Assembly (NCBI GenBank): GCA_946406115.1
Contig: OX291562.1
Location: forward strand, 1,394,001-1,458,000
DNA from: Apoda limacodes
Taxonomy: Eukaryota; Arthropoda; Insecta; Lepidoptera; Limacodidae
Length of the DNA stretch: 64,000 nt
Direction: 5' to 3'
Shown here: positions 9,713 through 20,290 of the stretch, in pieces
Position numbering within the stretch: the stretch's first letter is position 1
How the letters are laid out: every line of letters begins with the position of its first letter
Position numbers and translations under genes: made by a program
Notes under the pieces: model-generated
Told to the model about the DNA's origin: nothing
Databases searched by the model: none
Seen by the model: the letters and a program-made list of their open reading frames with translations, nothing else

Positions 9713-11753
9713 ATGCCGACCACAAGATCCGAGTCATCGCGTTCCAAGACGACCGAGTCAACCCAGACGAAGACTACTGGAGAGAGCAGCGGTACATCGA
9801 GAGATTGGAGCCAGTGCACGCCGACCGAAACTAGTACTGACGTTACCAGTCAGTCTACGAAGACAATAAGGACAGCCCCCCCCCAGCACCAGTGCAGAAG
9901 AGTCCGGGGAGCTGAATATCGTAGCTGACACCAACAACGCAGTACCAGCCAGGCCTGCATTGCCACCGCCTGCACCGCTGCCCAAAGAAAAGGGTACAAC
10001 GAATGGTCAAGTCCAAAGGAGGAACCGTGACATCGATACGCAGTCCGTCCGCTCAAATAAGAGAAGACAAGCGGAGGCTCGTGCTAGAATGGAGCTGGCT
10101 CGTAAAGAAGTTGAGCTGGCTCAAGCCAAATTAAAGCTAGCAGAAGTGGAAGCCGAGTCCGAAGAAGAAGAAGAAATAGAGATCTTCGAAAGGACCCATG
10201 AAGTGGAGGAATGGCTTGTCCAAACTGAAGAGAGGCAAGACAAGCGAAGACATCATCACGAAAGGCCAGCTCCAACCAAAGAAAAGAAGAGCGACATCCA
10301 AGAGCTGGCCCAAGCTATCGCTAAGCTCACCGAAAAGGCTCCAGACACAGCAGCAGCATCCAGATTCACCGAACTTCCATACTTCAATGGCAATTGTGAA
10401 GAATGGCTGGCTTTTAGAAGGTCATTTGAGGATACAGCTCCATCCTTGTCCAACGTGCAGAATCTGGCACGTTTACGAAGGGCAGTCCAAGGAAAGGCAA
10501 GGGAAGCTGTACAAAGCCTGCTATTCACCGCCGAAGATCCGAAGGAAGTTATGACGGGACTGGAAGCAAGATTCGGAAGACCTGGAGCCCTGGCCTTAGC
10601 CGAGCTAGAGAAGATGAAGAGTCTACCAAGGGTCAATGAAAACCCAAGCGACATCTGCCAGTTTGCAAGCCGGGTCCGAAATGCAGTAGCAAGCATCAAA
10701 GCACTGAAGAAGAGTCAATACCTCAGCTCTCCTGAAACATTGAAGAGCCTAACTGAAAAGATGCCGTCTTCTATGAAGTTCCGTTGGTTTGCGTACCATC
10801 GAGAAAAAAGGGATGAAGAAATGCCTGAGCTCATCCTACTGGACGCATTCCTCGGACTAGAAGCCGACATCTGTGGGGACTTTGCTCCACCTGAAGAGCT
10901 GAGGAGGACTTACAAGGCGGTTCCACCACAACCAAGGAAGCCCTGGGAACCCACAAGCGTACCGAAGAGAAATTGGGAACCAGAGCACAAACCAATAAAC
11001 AACGTACGGGAGCCGCCTCAAGAAAGAAAGAAAATTGCCTGTACGGGATGCGAAGGCGATCATTACTTGCTTGACTGCAAAACTTTTAAAGAGGCTGACC
11101 TGAATGGAAAATGGGACATAGCGAAGAAAACAAGGACATGCTTCAAATGCCTACGCTTCCGGCACTCAAGACTGAATTGCAAAGCGCCGGTATGCAAGAA
11201 GTGCGGCAGATGGCATCACACGTCCCTCCATTCAGAGAAGCCGCCAAACAGAGCAGAAGCACCAGGCACCAGTCAGTGTTACCAACTGGGCCAGCAAGAA
11301 GGAGAAGAAGCTGAAGAAAAAATCGCTTCAATCCATACAACAATAAGTAACGAAAAGGTCTACTTAAAAATAATGCCAGTAGACGTATATGGACCGAAGG
11401 GGCATGCCAGGGTCTTGGCGCTTCTGGACGAGGGCTCAACGGTGTCACTATTGGACTCAAAGGTTGCTGAACAAATCGGAGTCAATGGGAAGAAAGAGAC
11501 TCTGACAATAGAAACCGTTGGCGGAAAAATAATTAAGAAAAATAGCTCCGAACGTCTGAAAATTAAAATTAAAGGGGCCTACAGAAGAGACAAGAGGGCA
11601 ATAGAGCTCCGAACAATGGAGGACCTTAAGCTATCGCAACAGAAGGTGGCAATAGAGGACATCCGTAACTGCCAGCATTTAAGCGCCATTAAAGATCAGC
11701 TGGTCTACAATAAAGAAGAGCCCAAACTGCTTATCGGGCAAGACAACTCATAG
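9713..11753 (+). pseudogene. Pao gag and protease region
   Basis: Structural protein plus retropepsin. The likely start is ATG 9713 (MPTTRSESSRSKTTES), Ser/Thr-rich. The frame breaks at a run of nine C (9876-9884) and continues in the frame read from 9885 to 11753. A charged coiled-coil-like segment lies near 10060-10200, then the DUF1759-type Gag domain (LPYFNGNCEEWLAFRRSFED to about LDAFLGLEADI, 10370-10870). Cys/His motifs follow: CTGCEGDHYLLDC, CFKCLRFRHSRLNC and CKKCGRWHHTSLH (11040-11240). The protease motif is ALLDEGSTVSLLDSKV near 11420, of the DUF1758 type. The frame ends at a stop at 11751 created by loss of 7 nt compared with the second copy. It is transcribed from the LTR in intact relatives; here the interrupted 5' LTR may not work. 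Confidence 0.88.
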
Positions 11754-12396
11754 TGACAAGAAGATTGAAGAAGGGAAAGAAGAATGAGCCCGTAGCCTCA
11801 CTCACCAGTCTCGGGTGGGTGCTACATGGCTGTGACGCTGCCTCAACAGTGGCAGTGCACTTTGTCAATCACTGTCGCATCTCGAACGAAGAGGAGATCA
11901 ATGAGATCGTTCGAGACTTCTTTAAATTAGAGTCCCTGGGAATTGAAGCCAAGCTGCCGAGCCATGACAGCGACAGAAGAGCCCTGGAAGTCTTAGAGAA
12001 GACGACAAAGAAATTGCCTGGTGGGCAATACGAAACTGGGCTTCTGTGGAAGAAAGAATGTGAAGTTCTTCCAAACAACTGCAAGCAAGCCTTCAGGAGA
12101 TTGGAAACTGTTGAAAAGAAGCTGGATCAAAACGAAGAGTTGAAAAAGGAATATGAGATCCAAATGACCAATCTCCTCGCAAAGGGGTACGCAGAGAAGG
12201 CACCGCGTAACGGCACTGATAGAAGAACATTCTATCTTCCACACTTCGCTGTCGAACACCCAGTAAAAAAGAAGCCCAGAATCGTCTTCGATGCAGCAGC
12301 CAAGTTCCAGGAAAAGAGCTTAAATGATGCTCTCCTGCCCGGTCCAGATCTACTCCAATCACTATTTGGAGTATTGCTGCGCTTTAGAGAAGGGCA
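11754..12396 (+). pseudogene. Pao pol, N-terminal RT segment
   Basis: This segment reads TRRLKKGKKNEPVASL, TSLGWVLHG, then CRISNEEEINEIVRDFFKLE and AKGYAEKAPRN, the usual linker-RT N-terminus of BEL/Pao, then the RT fingers KKPRIVFDAAAKF, SLNDALLPGPDLLQSL and GVLLRFREG. After FREG (about 12393) the sequence jumps straight to an RNase H-like motif. The palm with motifs A and C (YxDD) is therefore missing, so the product cannot polymerise DNA. Confidence 0.88.
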
Positions 12397-12676
12397 GCTG
12401 CACACCTTCACAGACGCTAGCGAAGAGGCATACGCGGCGTCTGTATATTGGAGTACCAGAGGACCTGAGGGTGAAACACACGTCGTGCTGGTGGCTGGAA
12501 AGGCAAAGGTCTCGCCGACAAAAACAGTCTCAATCCCGAGGCTGGAGCTACAGGCGGCTTTATTGGGAAGCAGACTAGCAGCCACCGTGGAGAAAGAGCT
12601 CAACCTCATGGCTCATGGTCACTCAAAAGACGTACTGGACCGACTCAAGCACAGTACTTCAGTGGGTGCAAGCTGA
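12397..12676 (+). pseudogene. Pao RNase H-like segment after the deletion junction
   Basis: It begins QLHTFTDASEEAYAASVYW, the BEL/Pao RNase H start with its catalytic Asp in TDAS. VSIPRLELQAALLGSRLA (catalytic Glu) follows, then a one-base-type frameshift near 12635. The frame from 12632 continues with YWTDSSTVLQWV, holding the third Asp (WTDS). This 12397 junction marks the internal deletion. Confidence 0.85.
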
Positions 12677-14567
12677 CCCAAGAAGATTCAAGACGTTCGT
12701 GGCTCATCGATTGGCAGAAATAGAAGAACTAACAAAGCCACAGGAGTGGAGATGGGTTCCAACGAAGATGAATCCGGCTGATGACGCTACACGGAATACG
12801 CCTAGCGACTTCAATCACACCGCTAGGTGGTTCCAGGGCCCAGAATTCCTAAGGCGAGGCGAAGAAGAGTGGCCCGCCAAAAAGTTTGGTTTAGCCAAGA
12901 GTGAAGACCTGGAAGAAAAGGCAAGTCACAAGGTCACCACCATTAAGGCAGTAGAGAAGGAAACACCAGACTTAGGAAGATTCTCGAACTGGAGGAAACT
13001 AGTCAACAAAATGGCAAGGGTGTTTCAGTTTATCGATGTCCTGAAAAAGAAAATCGAAAGGGTCAACACAGTGCGAAACAAGGATGTCACATGGAAGCCG
13101 CATAATAAAAATAAGAAGAAAGCACAAGCCAAGCCGGTGATTGAAAGAAAGAAGGAACACAATTTTATAAAAATTGAAGAGGCTTTCCTAAAACAAGCTG
13201 AAGAATATTTAATTAAAAGAAGCCAGCACGAAAGCTTCGAAAAGGAAATGAAATGTTTAAAAGAAAATAAACCATTGGAAAACGCAAGCCGCCTACGAAA
13301 AATCGATGTTTACCTAGGCAGCAACGAAAAGATAAAACTACGCAGTCGAACAAGAAAGTTCACGTTTAAAAACGCAATAAATAACCCACCCGTGTTAGAT
13401 GGGAAACATAAAATAGTACATCTGATAATTCAGTACTATCACAGAAGGTTTTTACACGGTAACACTGCAACCGTAATGAATGAGCTGCGGCAGAAGTATT
13501 GGATTTTGGGCCTAAGGACAGCGGTAAAAGCAGTCATTTACCAATGTCAATGGTGCAAAGTCCGAAAAGGTTCGCCGCAGATCCCGCCCACTGGAGACCT
13601 GCCCGGGGAAAGGTTACAACATCACGCGTATCCTTTCTCCAATGCAGCCGTGGACTACTTCGGGCCAATGCAGGTCACCATCGGCAGAAGAGTCGAGAAG
13701 CGCTGGGGAGCACTCATCACCTGCCTAACGACAAGGGCAGTACATTTAGAGTTAGTGCCATCGCTAAGCACTAGCTCCATGATCATGGCGCTGCGAAGGA
13801 TGGCAGCGAGAAGAGGGATGCCAAAGGTCATCTTCAGCGACAACGGGACAAACTTCGTCGGAGCCAACCGAGAATTGGAAGAAGCAGCCCGAGAGAAAGG
13901 TATAAGGTGGAAGTTCATACCACCAGGAAGTCCAAATATGGGGGGCGCATGGGAAAGGATGGTACGCTCCGTGAAGACGTCGCTGGCCGCAGTACTGCAC
14001 GAAAGAAGTCCGCCAGAAGAGGTACTGCACACACTGATGACAGAGGTGGAACACGTCGTCAACTCGCGTCCGCTCACCGAACTCAGCATGGAGCCGGACG
14101 ATGAAGAAAGTTTGACGCCTAACCACTTTCTGATTGGAAGGTCCTGTGGAATGATGGCACCTGGCGAGTTCACCGATCACGAACTAGTCGGAAAAGCCAG
14201 TTGGAGGACTGCACAGCGACTCACCGATCACTTCTGGAGAAGGTGGATCAAGGAGTACCTGCCGACGCTGATGCCGAGAAAGATCAGCGGAAGGACTACG
14301 AGCGACCCAGAGGAAGGCGACGTGGTACTCATCGTGGATGCAAACCTGCCACGAAACTCATGGCCACGTGGCAAGGTGCTGAAGGCGTACCCAGGACCAG
14401 ACGGAAGAGTGAGGATCCTGGACATCCAGACGAATGGAGGAGTGCTGCGCCGCCCGAGTCGCCGTGTCGTCGTGTTGGTTCCAGCTACATCGTCGCCGCA
14501 ACAGGATGGAGTGCTTCGCACTGCGGGGGAGAATGTTAGCGACGGACCACACGAAACACATAAATAA
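12632..14567 (+). CDS. Pao integrase with C-terminal DUF5641-like domain
   Basis: Inserts element cDNA into the genome. After the RNase H end (WTDSSTVLQWV, WRWVPTKMNPADDATR) comes a Lys-rich linker, then the zinc-binding HHCC region (YYHRRFLHGNTATVM, then CQWCK near 13540). The catalytic triad follows: Asp in AAVDYFGP (about 13650), Asp in IFSDNGTNFVG (about 13835) and Glu in NMGGAWERMVRSVK (about 13950). The C-terminal region (VNSRPLTEL, TPNHFLIG, WRTAQRLTDHFWRRW, EGDVVLIVD, WPRGKVLKAYPG) is the DUF5641-like tail. The ORF is open and ends inside the 3' LTR, overlapping its first 34 bp. This is the best-preserved part of the element. In an intact element it would be released from a Gag-Pol precursor, so it is not an independent gene. 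Confidence 0.9.
14525..14533 (+). promoter_or_regulatory. polypurine tract
   Basis: GGGGGAGAA abuts the 3' LTR start TGTTAGC, the expected place for the plus-strand primer. It lies within the end of the integrase ORF. Confidence 0.8.
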
Positions 14568-16257
14568 GGATAGGATATAAGGATTAAAATGTAAACATTT
14601 TTAAATAAGGATTTTTTGATAAATAAAGTCGTATTGACACAATAGGGTAGCTCTAAAACGATACGTAAAATAATAAGTTAGTAAGTTGTAAGGTTTGTGA
14701 ATTATATGATAAATAAATAATAATAAGTTGTAACGTTGCAAGTGACGAAAAATAAAGTCACAACAACTAGGATAGAAGTATGTCGTTGCAATGTAAGACA
14801 GAGTATTAAAGGTTTGCTCAACTACAAGTGTAAAGGTTAAGTAAAATAAGTAAATAGTAAAATGTATAAGGAATTACGTAGAAATAAGTTAATGTTAGCG
14901 CATAGTGTTCTAGGATCGTATATAATATTGTGACTAAGCAACTATAGGTAATTTCTGTTAAGATTTAATGTGTAAGATTTCATAAAATAGCTTAGGTAAA
15001 TAATTTGTAAAATAAAATGTTATGATTTTATGTAAGTCGTGTACTCAAGCAGAGTTGAGTTAAATTCTTAATAATTCTCGATAATTGTATAAAGAAATCA
15101 ATAATGTTTAGTTAGTTAAAATTTAGTTAAAAATCTATTTGTATGAAAAGTAAGAGCGTGAATTTTTACAAAATAAGCAATACGTTGTGGATTACGCTCT
15201 TAACCTTTTGCTTAGTTCTACAAACTCCCGCGCACTTTGCCGTGGAGCTACCATGGGGGTCTCTTCTCTATCACCCTATTGGGTGTTGAGGTGCGGGTGT
15301 CGGGGGAGGGGAATTTACCTCCCACCATGACCCGGGCAGAAGCTCGGGGGTGCTGAACACCCCCGGTGAAATATTAGAAAGGAGGCCTACTTTTCAGGCC
15401 CCCTTGTGGGTAATAAATTTTATCGCCAGAGGCCAGCTACTAGGTGGAGCTACTAGGCCGGGCGTGAATTTTGAAATTATTAGCAATACGCTTGCGAGAC
15501 GCCCTTTGCATTTTTTGGCTCTTAAAGCCACAGTTTGTGAGATATCTGTATGAATTCTATTTCATAATGTTTGTAAAATTAATATCTATCTGTAGGAAGT
15601 AATTGTAATGTAGAGAAAATTCATTTTTATATTTTAAAATAACAAAAACATGTACCTCCATACAAACGAGTTGTAGACAAGGACAGCAAGAATTGTAAGA
15701 GTAGTCTAGCTATAGTTTACAACCGTAACGGTAATTTTATGGCCTGCCGCTTTGTTCGAAATTGTTTAAAACTCGAGCGATCCAGCGGTCATCGTCAGTT
15801 CGCAGTCGCAGTTCGCAGCAAGAAACCAAGAAAGGAAGAACCAAGAATCAAGAAAGAAACTCTGCAAGAAATAAGTGCTCAATTGTATAGTGAAGGTTCA
15901 AGCAAGAAACGCTGCTAGGAAAAAAGGAAGAAACTCTGCTAGAAATTAAGTGTAAAATAAGTGCTCTAGTGTAAATAAATTCTTCACAAGAAGACTCAGC
16001 TTCACTTCGGCTATTTTATTTTGCGCTCAAGAAATCTTCGTGGTCAGCGGTTCACAAGTGCGACACCCGGCTTCACCCGTCCGGCCCGCAATACGGTCGC
16101 CCACAACATACAGTCCACTATAAACACGTCAGTGGCCTAGTCTAGTAGCTAGCTACCGTACGGTTGTCTAATTTCTACGGCGCTTCGTTGTCGTAGCTTC
16201 GTTTTAGCAACCGAGGAAGCTAGCCTACGCCCGTCGCCGCTGTGCGTGTTCGTAACA
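14534..16257 (+). repeat. 3' LTR of the Pao element
   Basis: A 1724-bp LTR starting TGTTAGCGACGG and ending GTTCGTAACA, followed by the CTAAG duplication (16258-16262). It is uninterrupted and shows the empty site of the Jockey insertion at 15788-15793. It has about 70 bp (near 15380-15450) that the 5' LTR lacks, bounded by short AGCTACTAGG direct repeats, plus a short TCGCAGTTCGCAG-type duplication near 15800. Confidence 0.95.
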
Positions 16258-16530
16258 CTAAGTATAACACAAGGTATAATAAAATATCTACTGCAAAAAA
16301 GAAACTTACTTTTAAGTCGCTTTAGTTTTAGTCATGTAGTGAAAAAATCCTATGTCTATGGTTTTAGTGAATGGGCTACCCCAGGTTTTTATAAAAGCAG
16401 GCGTAAACTGTATGAATTATATAAAGGAAGAACATATACTAATAGGCAAATATTAGGAAATATGTAAAAAAATATTTGAAAACGTTTAAAAAAGCCTGTC
16501 TTTTTGCAAAATTAATTTATTATTTATTAA
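16258..16530 (+). pseudogene. LINE relic, second half, after the Pao insertion
   Basis: Continues the frame of the 1920-2618 endonuclease relic after the CTAAG duplication. The piece FSEWATPGFYKSRRKLYELY matches the EN-RT linker of LINEs, followed in another frame by KKYLKTFKKACLFAK. The open stretch ends near 16467 and homology fades by about 16530. No RT core follows. Confidence 0.7.
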
Positions 16531-16532
16531 GT

Positions 16533-16577
16533 AATAGGGTTCCGCTAATTACCCTTTGGATGCGGAACCCTAAAAAT
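16533..16577 (+). repeat. 3' fragment of the GGGTTCCG dispersed repeat
   Basis: AGGGTTCCGCTAATTACC followed by CTTTGGATGCGGAACCCTAA is the end found also at 26670-26712 and 44044-44090. It abuts the LINE relic. Confidence 0.7.
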
Positions 16578-18545
16578 CAAAAATATTACTTTACTTTAGC
16601 TATAAAATTTTAGTCACAAGTAAAATTCATTGTCTAAAAAGATAACACTCGGACAATTTCACAACCCGTGATATTAAGCACGTGTAATTTACGCACAGAT
16701 TTATCAAACATATTAATAACAAATCTACCATCGCGACACTCATCAGTAGGTATCTCATCACAATAAGCTGCGTCTTAAAAACAAACTAACACCTCTCAAC
16801 TCGTCCGAATAGGTCTTGTGCTAGTTTAGTTTTCTGGTATATAGAACCCGCCCCATCACAGTGCGCTTACCGAATTGTCAGCCGTACCTACATTCAAACC
16901 CACTTCTAGTACAAGTCTCCGATTACATCCCAAACACCATTACCAATGGCGTTAAAACAAGATAAAGAGTAGGTCAAAGTCGCTTCTCCATGACTCTGAC
17001 GACAAACTCACAGTCAGCATATCAAAGCTTAGGGTCGGCTTAGACCGAGACGCGACGTGAAGAGGCTTGAAGATGCGCCGCGCGACGTTAGGTATACCGC
17101 TGAACGCAACAAACGCAAAATGATCACATCATCGCCGAGGCGCTCTAACTGGGGGGGGGCTTTAGAGCTGTGCGGCAAAAATTCCAGTGACCATGTTTCT
17201 TAAATTTTCTAGAATAATGTGTTCATTAACCAATAGGTCTGTTGATTCAGTGCTATGACAATTCTGAACTTCAGCCGGTTTAATGGTTGAGTTTTTGTGG
17301 CGTATAGAAGTTAAAATCAGTAACTAACAAACTAACTAGAATTTTGCCATTCACAAGAAGAATTACAGTGATTTCGCAATTTCGCAGAATTATCGAGTTG
17401 CTAAATGTGAAACCAGAAAGCGCATCTGTTCTGTACAATGCGGCTGTTCGTGTAAACAGCCCGGTCGGAGAATAATCAAGCCACAGCCGCAGCGGCGCGT
17501 GACGAGCGAGCTCCGAATTGACATTACGTGATTTGCAAACGTAATTTACATGGAAACGGAAACACCGCATTTGGTCCGTTTGACTATATTAAAGTAAAAA
17601 ATACAATACTTGAAATCAAAATATTTATTTCAAAAAGATAAATAAAAGGCTTGTAAAGAAAACAAGTGACTTTTAAAGCTTTATAAATTAAAAGTATCTT
17701 TTCTAGTTCTAATACAGATTATAAATATTGAATAAACATTATTTTTAATAAAGTCGGTAACAATACAAAATAAATTGCTTTATCACTCAGTAAATTCAGG
17801 ATAAATAAGGGTGCCTTATCACTCTCCCTCCCTTTTATAATTTTATGATCATAAACATTTAATAACAAAATAATTATACACACTTTATTATGATAAAATA
17901 TGTATGTACCTAAGTATGGATAAATGTATTTGAATATATCTTTTCTTGTGAAGTTTTCGTCCCAAATTCTATGTTGACAGTTATTAAATTTCATCTAATT
18001 CGTATTCGCCTTAGCCCGATTACACACTAATAGTTTTAAATATTTAAGGTTGACAGGAAGAAATCCCTTTAAGGGATTTTATTTTTTATTTTATTTTAAA
18101 ATTAATTATTATAAAATTAAAAATACATTTAAACAAACACATACAGTTAAATAAAAATAAGATATACCTATATACCTTATAAAAAAATATTAATAAAATA
18201 AGTATAATATAACTATAATCATTCAATGAGAAAAAAATAATTTTAATTTTTTCAGGTGTTCCTCAAAAATTTTAAAAATTTCTGTCGATGAAATAGGCTA
18301 TCTTTAACGGATGCTAAAGAATTCCACAGAAAAGCTGAACAGAAAATGAATTACAAAAAAAGTCAGTATCGTTGCGAGGTGTTTTTAACAATTGTGAGTT
18401 AACTGGTCTCACAGGTTGACGAAGATATGTATAAAGGACTATAAGGCTTGTAGAGAATATTACCTATAAAATAGGTACAAAGTACAAGTATTTCTCAGTT
18501 ACTTTACAGAACTGTTACAAGTACTGAAGTTCGATACATAACGGT
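16578..18545. other. intergenic stretch, no gene recognised
   Basis: AT-rich sequence with a mildly GC-richer patch at 17030-17160 ending in a run of nine G (near 17151). The minus-strand open frames at 17280-17570 and 17719-17994 have low-complexity composition and no motif I recognise. Probably decayed repeats. Confidence 0.6.
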
Positions 18546-19895
18546 GATGCCGAGGGGAACTTCTGCCAGTCGTCGTTACCACCACTGCGAAAGACCGATG
18601 GTGACTTGTCCCATAGTGCAAAAGAGAAAGCCGATCTATTGGGCACTCTTTGCCTCCAACTCGAATATGAACGATGAAGGCGCTGTACCACCCACTTTAC
18701 CGTGGTGCGGTAAGACCATGCCGGAAATCTCTATAACATAGCGAGAGGTCCGGCGGGCGTTGTTTTCCCTAGACGTTCATAAGTTGAGTGGGCCAGAGCG
18801 GCCACGGTCGCTCTACTGGTGACCTTCTAGTGTATCTCACACACCGATGGGCACTAGCCATTGAGAGTCAGGGGGAGGCATTGGCATGTAGCCTAGACAT
18901 AGCGAAGGCGTTCGATCGGGTCTGGCACCGGGGTCTATCAAAGTTGCCATCTTACGGAGTGCCCGAGGGTTTGTGCAAATGGGTGGCTAGCTTTTTGTCC
19001 GGCAGACGCATACGAGTCGTAGTTGACGGTAGTTGCTCTGATAGCATGGACATTAAAGCTGGTGTCCCGCAAGGCTCTGTGCTGTCTCCTACGCTGGTTC
19101 TACTGCACATCAATGATATGTTGGAGATCAACAAAATACATTGCTATGCAGATGACAGTACTGGAGACGCTTATTACACGGGCCGTGCAAGCATCCCTCG
19201 TTCTGTTGTGGAGGAAAAACGTGAAGAACTTGTGTCTCAAATCGAGATCGGTCTGTCCAAGATCTCTGACTGGGGACGGGTAAACTTGGTCCGATTCAAC
19301 CCCCTTCAAAAACACAAGTCTGCGCGTTCACCGCTAAGACAACCCCATTCACTGTAGTCCCACTATTCCAGAACACTCCCCTCTCCATCTCCAAGAGCAT
19401 TGGGATCCTTGGTGTTCACATCTCCAGCGATGTTCAGTTCCGAGATCACTTGCTAGACAAGGTAAAGCTGGCGTCCAAAAAACTTGGTGTACTCAACAGA
19501 GCGAAGCAGTACTTCACGTCGCAGCAAAGGTTGCTGCTTTACAAGTCGCAAGTCCGGCCCCATATGGAGTACTGCTACCATCTCTAGGCGAGTGCACCCG
19601 GATACCAGCTTGGCCCTTTTGACTCGGTTCAACGACGGGCTGTGAGAATTGTCGGCGATCCCAAACTGACTTCCTCCCGCGAACGCTTAGGTTGTGGAAT
19701 GAGCTCCCTGCCAAGGTTTTCTCTAAGACCTACAGTATGAAGTTCTTCAAAAAAGAAGTTATTAGATTTCTGAAGGGTCAGCAACGCGCGAGTGATGCCC
19801 TTGGTATTGCAAGCGTCCATAGGCTACGGTGACCGCTTACCATCAGGCGGACCGTAGGCTTGTTTGCCACCTTAGTGGTATAAAAAAAAAAAAAA
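18546..19895 (+). pseudogene. CR1-like LINE copy 2, internally deleted
   Basis: Same family as copy 1. It starts in the pre-RT segment (GGAACTTCTGCCAGTCGTCG). Near 18797 it jumps from the SGPDG region to GHGRSTGDLLVYLTHRW, losing about 270 bp. The frame 18788-19357 keeps DIAKAFDRVWHRG, AGVPQGSVLSPTLVLLH and CYADDSTGDAYY. It then frameshifts near 19310, and a second deletion near 19675 removes part of the C-terminal domain. The 3' end has the family tail (GCCACCTTAGTGGTAT) and 14 A (19882-19895). Inactive. Confidence 0.85.
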
Positions 19896-20290
19896 TGTAA
19901 AAAGTAACAATAGCACATTATTATTGTACAGATGAGTTTGAACCACTATTTAATCACTTGTACTATAATACTCATTTGGAACCTACAATAACATACAATG
20001 GCTGTAAAGAAGTATTTAGTAAATCTCTAATAATACAAGTCAGCTCTATAGTTGATGTAGCAGAGGCAGTTACAGTACTACGTTATAGGCGCGATATATG
20101 GGGTATGTTGTACAGGGGTAAACGTTTACAACACTTATTATTGATATCAAAATACTGTTTAGTATAATACAGCTAAACTATTCTACAAAGCACTAATATA
20201 ACACACGGTCGTAAGAGATATTGTAAATTTTTATTATTATAACGCTTTATTACCACTTTTTATTGATAAATGCATTTTTTAAGGAACTAA
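19896..20290 (+). other. unassigned stretch with a 69-codon open frame
   Basis: The plus-strand frame 19958-20167 (MYYNTHLEPTITYNGCKEVF at its start) has fairly complex composition. Its frame is open upstream to about 19922, but no family is recognised and no splice context was found. It lies between a LINE tail and a Pao fragment, so it may be old transposon debris. Confidence 0.3.

Larger units (their letters stand above)
2624..16257 (+). mobile_element. BEL/Pao LTR retrotransposon, complete at both ends but defective
   Basis: The order is LTR, primer binding site, gag, protease, N-terminal RT, (RT core deleted), RNase H-like segment, integrase, polypurine tract, LTR. Both LTRs start TG and end CA. 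A 5-bp duplication CTAAG flanks the element. The gag (DUF1759 type), protease (DUF1758 type) and integrase with DUF5641-like tail are the established BEL/Pao arrangement, and no envelope-like ORF is present. Without the nested LINE (3821-9201 plus one 6-bp duplication) the element would be about 8.2 kb. Defects: a frameshift in a C run (9876-9884), a 7-nt loss near 11746 (judged from the second copy at 20820), deletion of the RT palm at about 12395, and a frameshift near 12635. Confidence 0.93.

Noticed and set aside
13655..14180. long minus-strand open frames opposite the Pao integrase
   Set aside because: The integrase frame on the plus strand has all catalytic motifs; the antisense frames have none.
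19958..20167. small host gene
   Set aside because: No recognised family and no splice or promoter context; it sits between transposon fragments.
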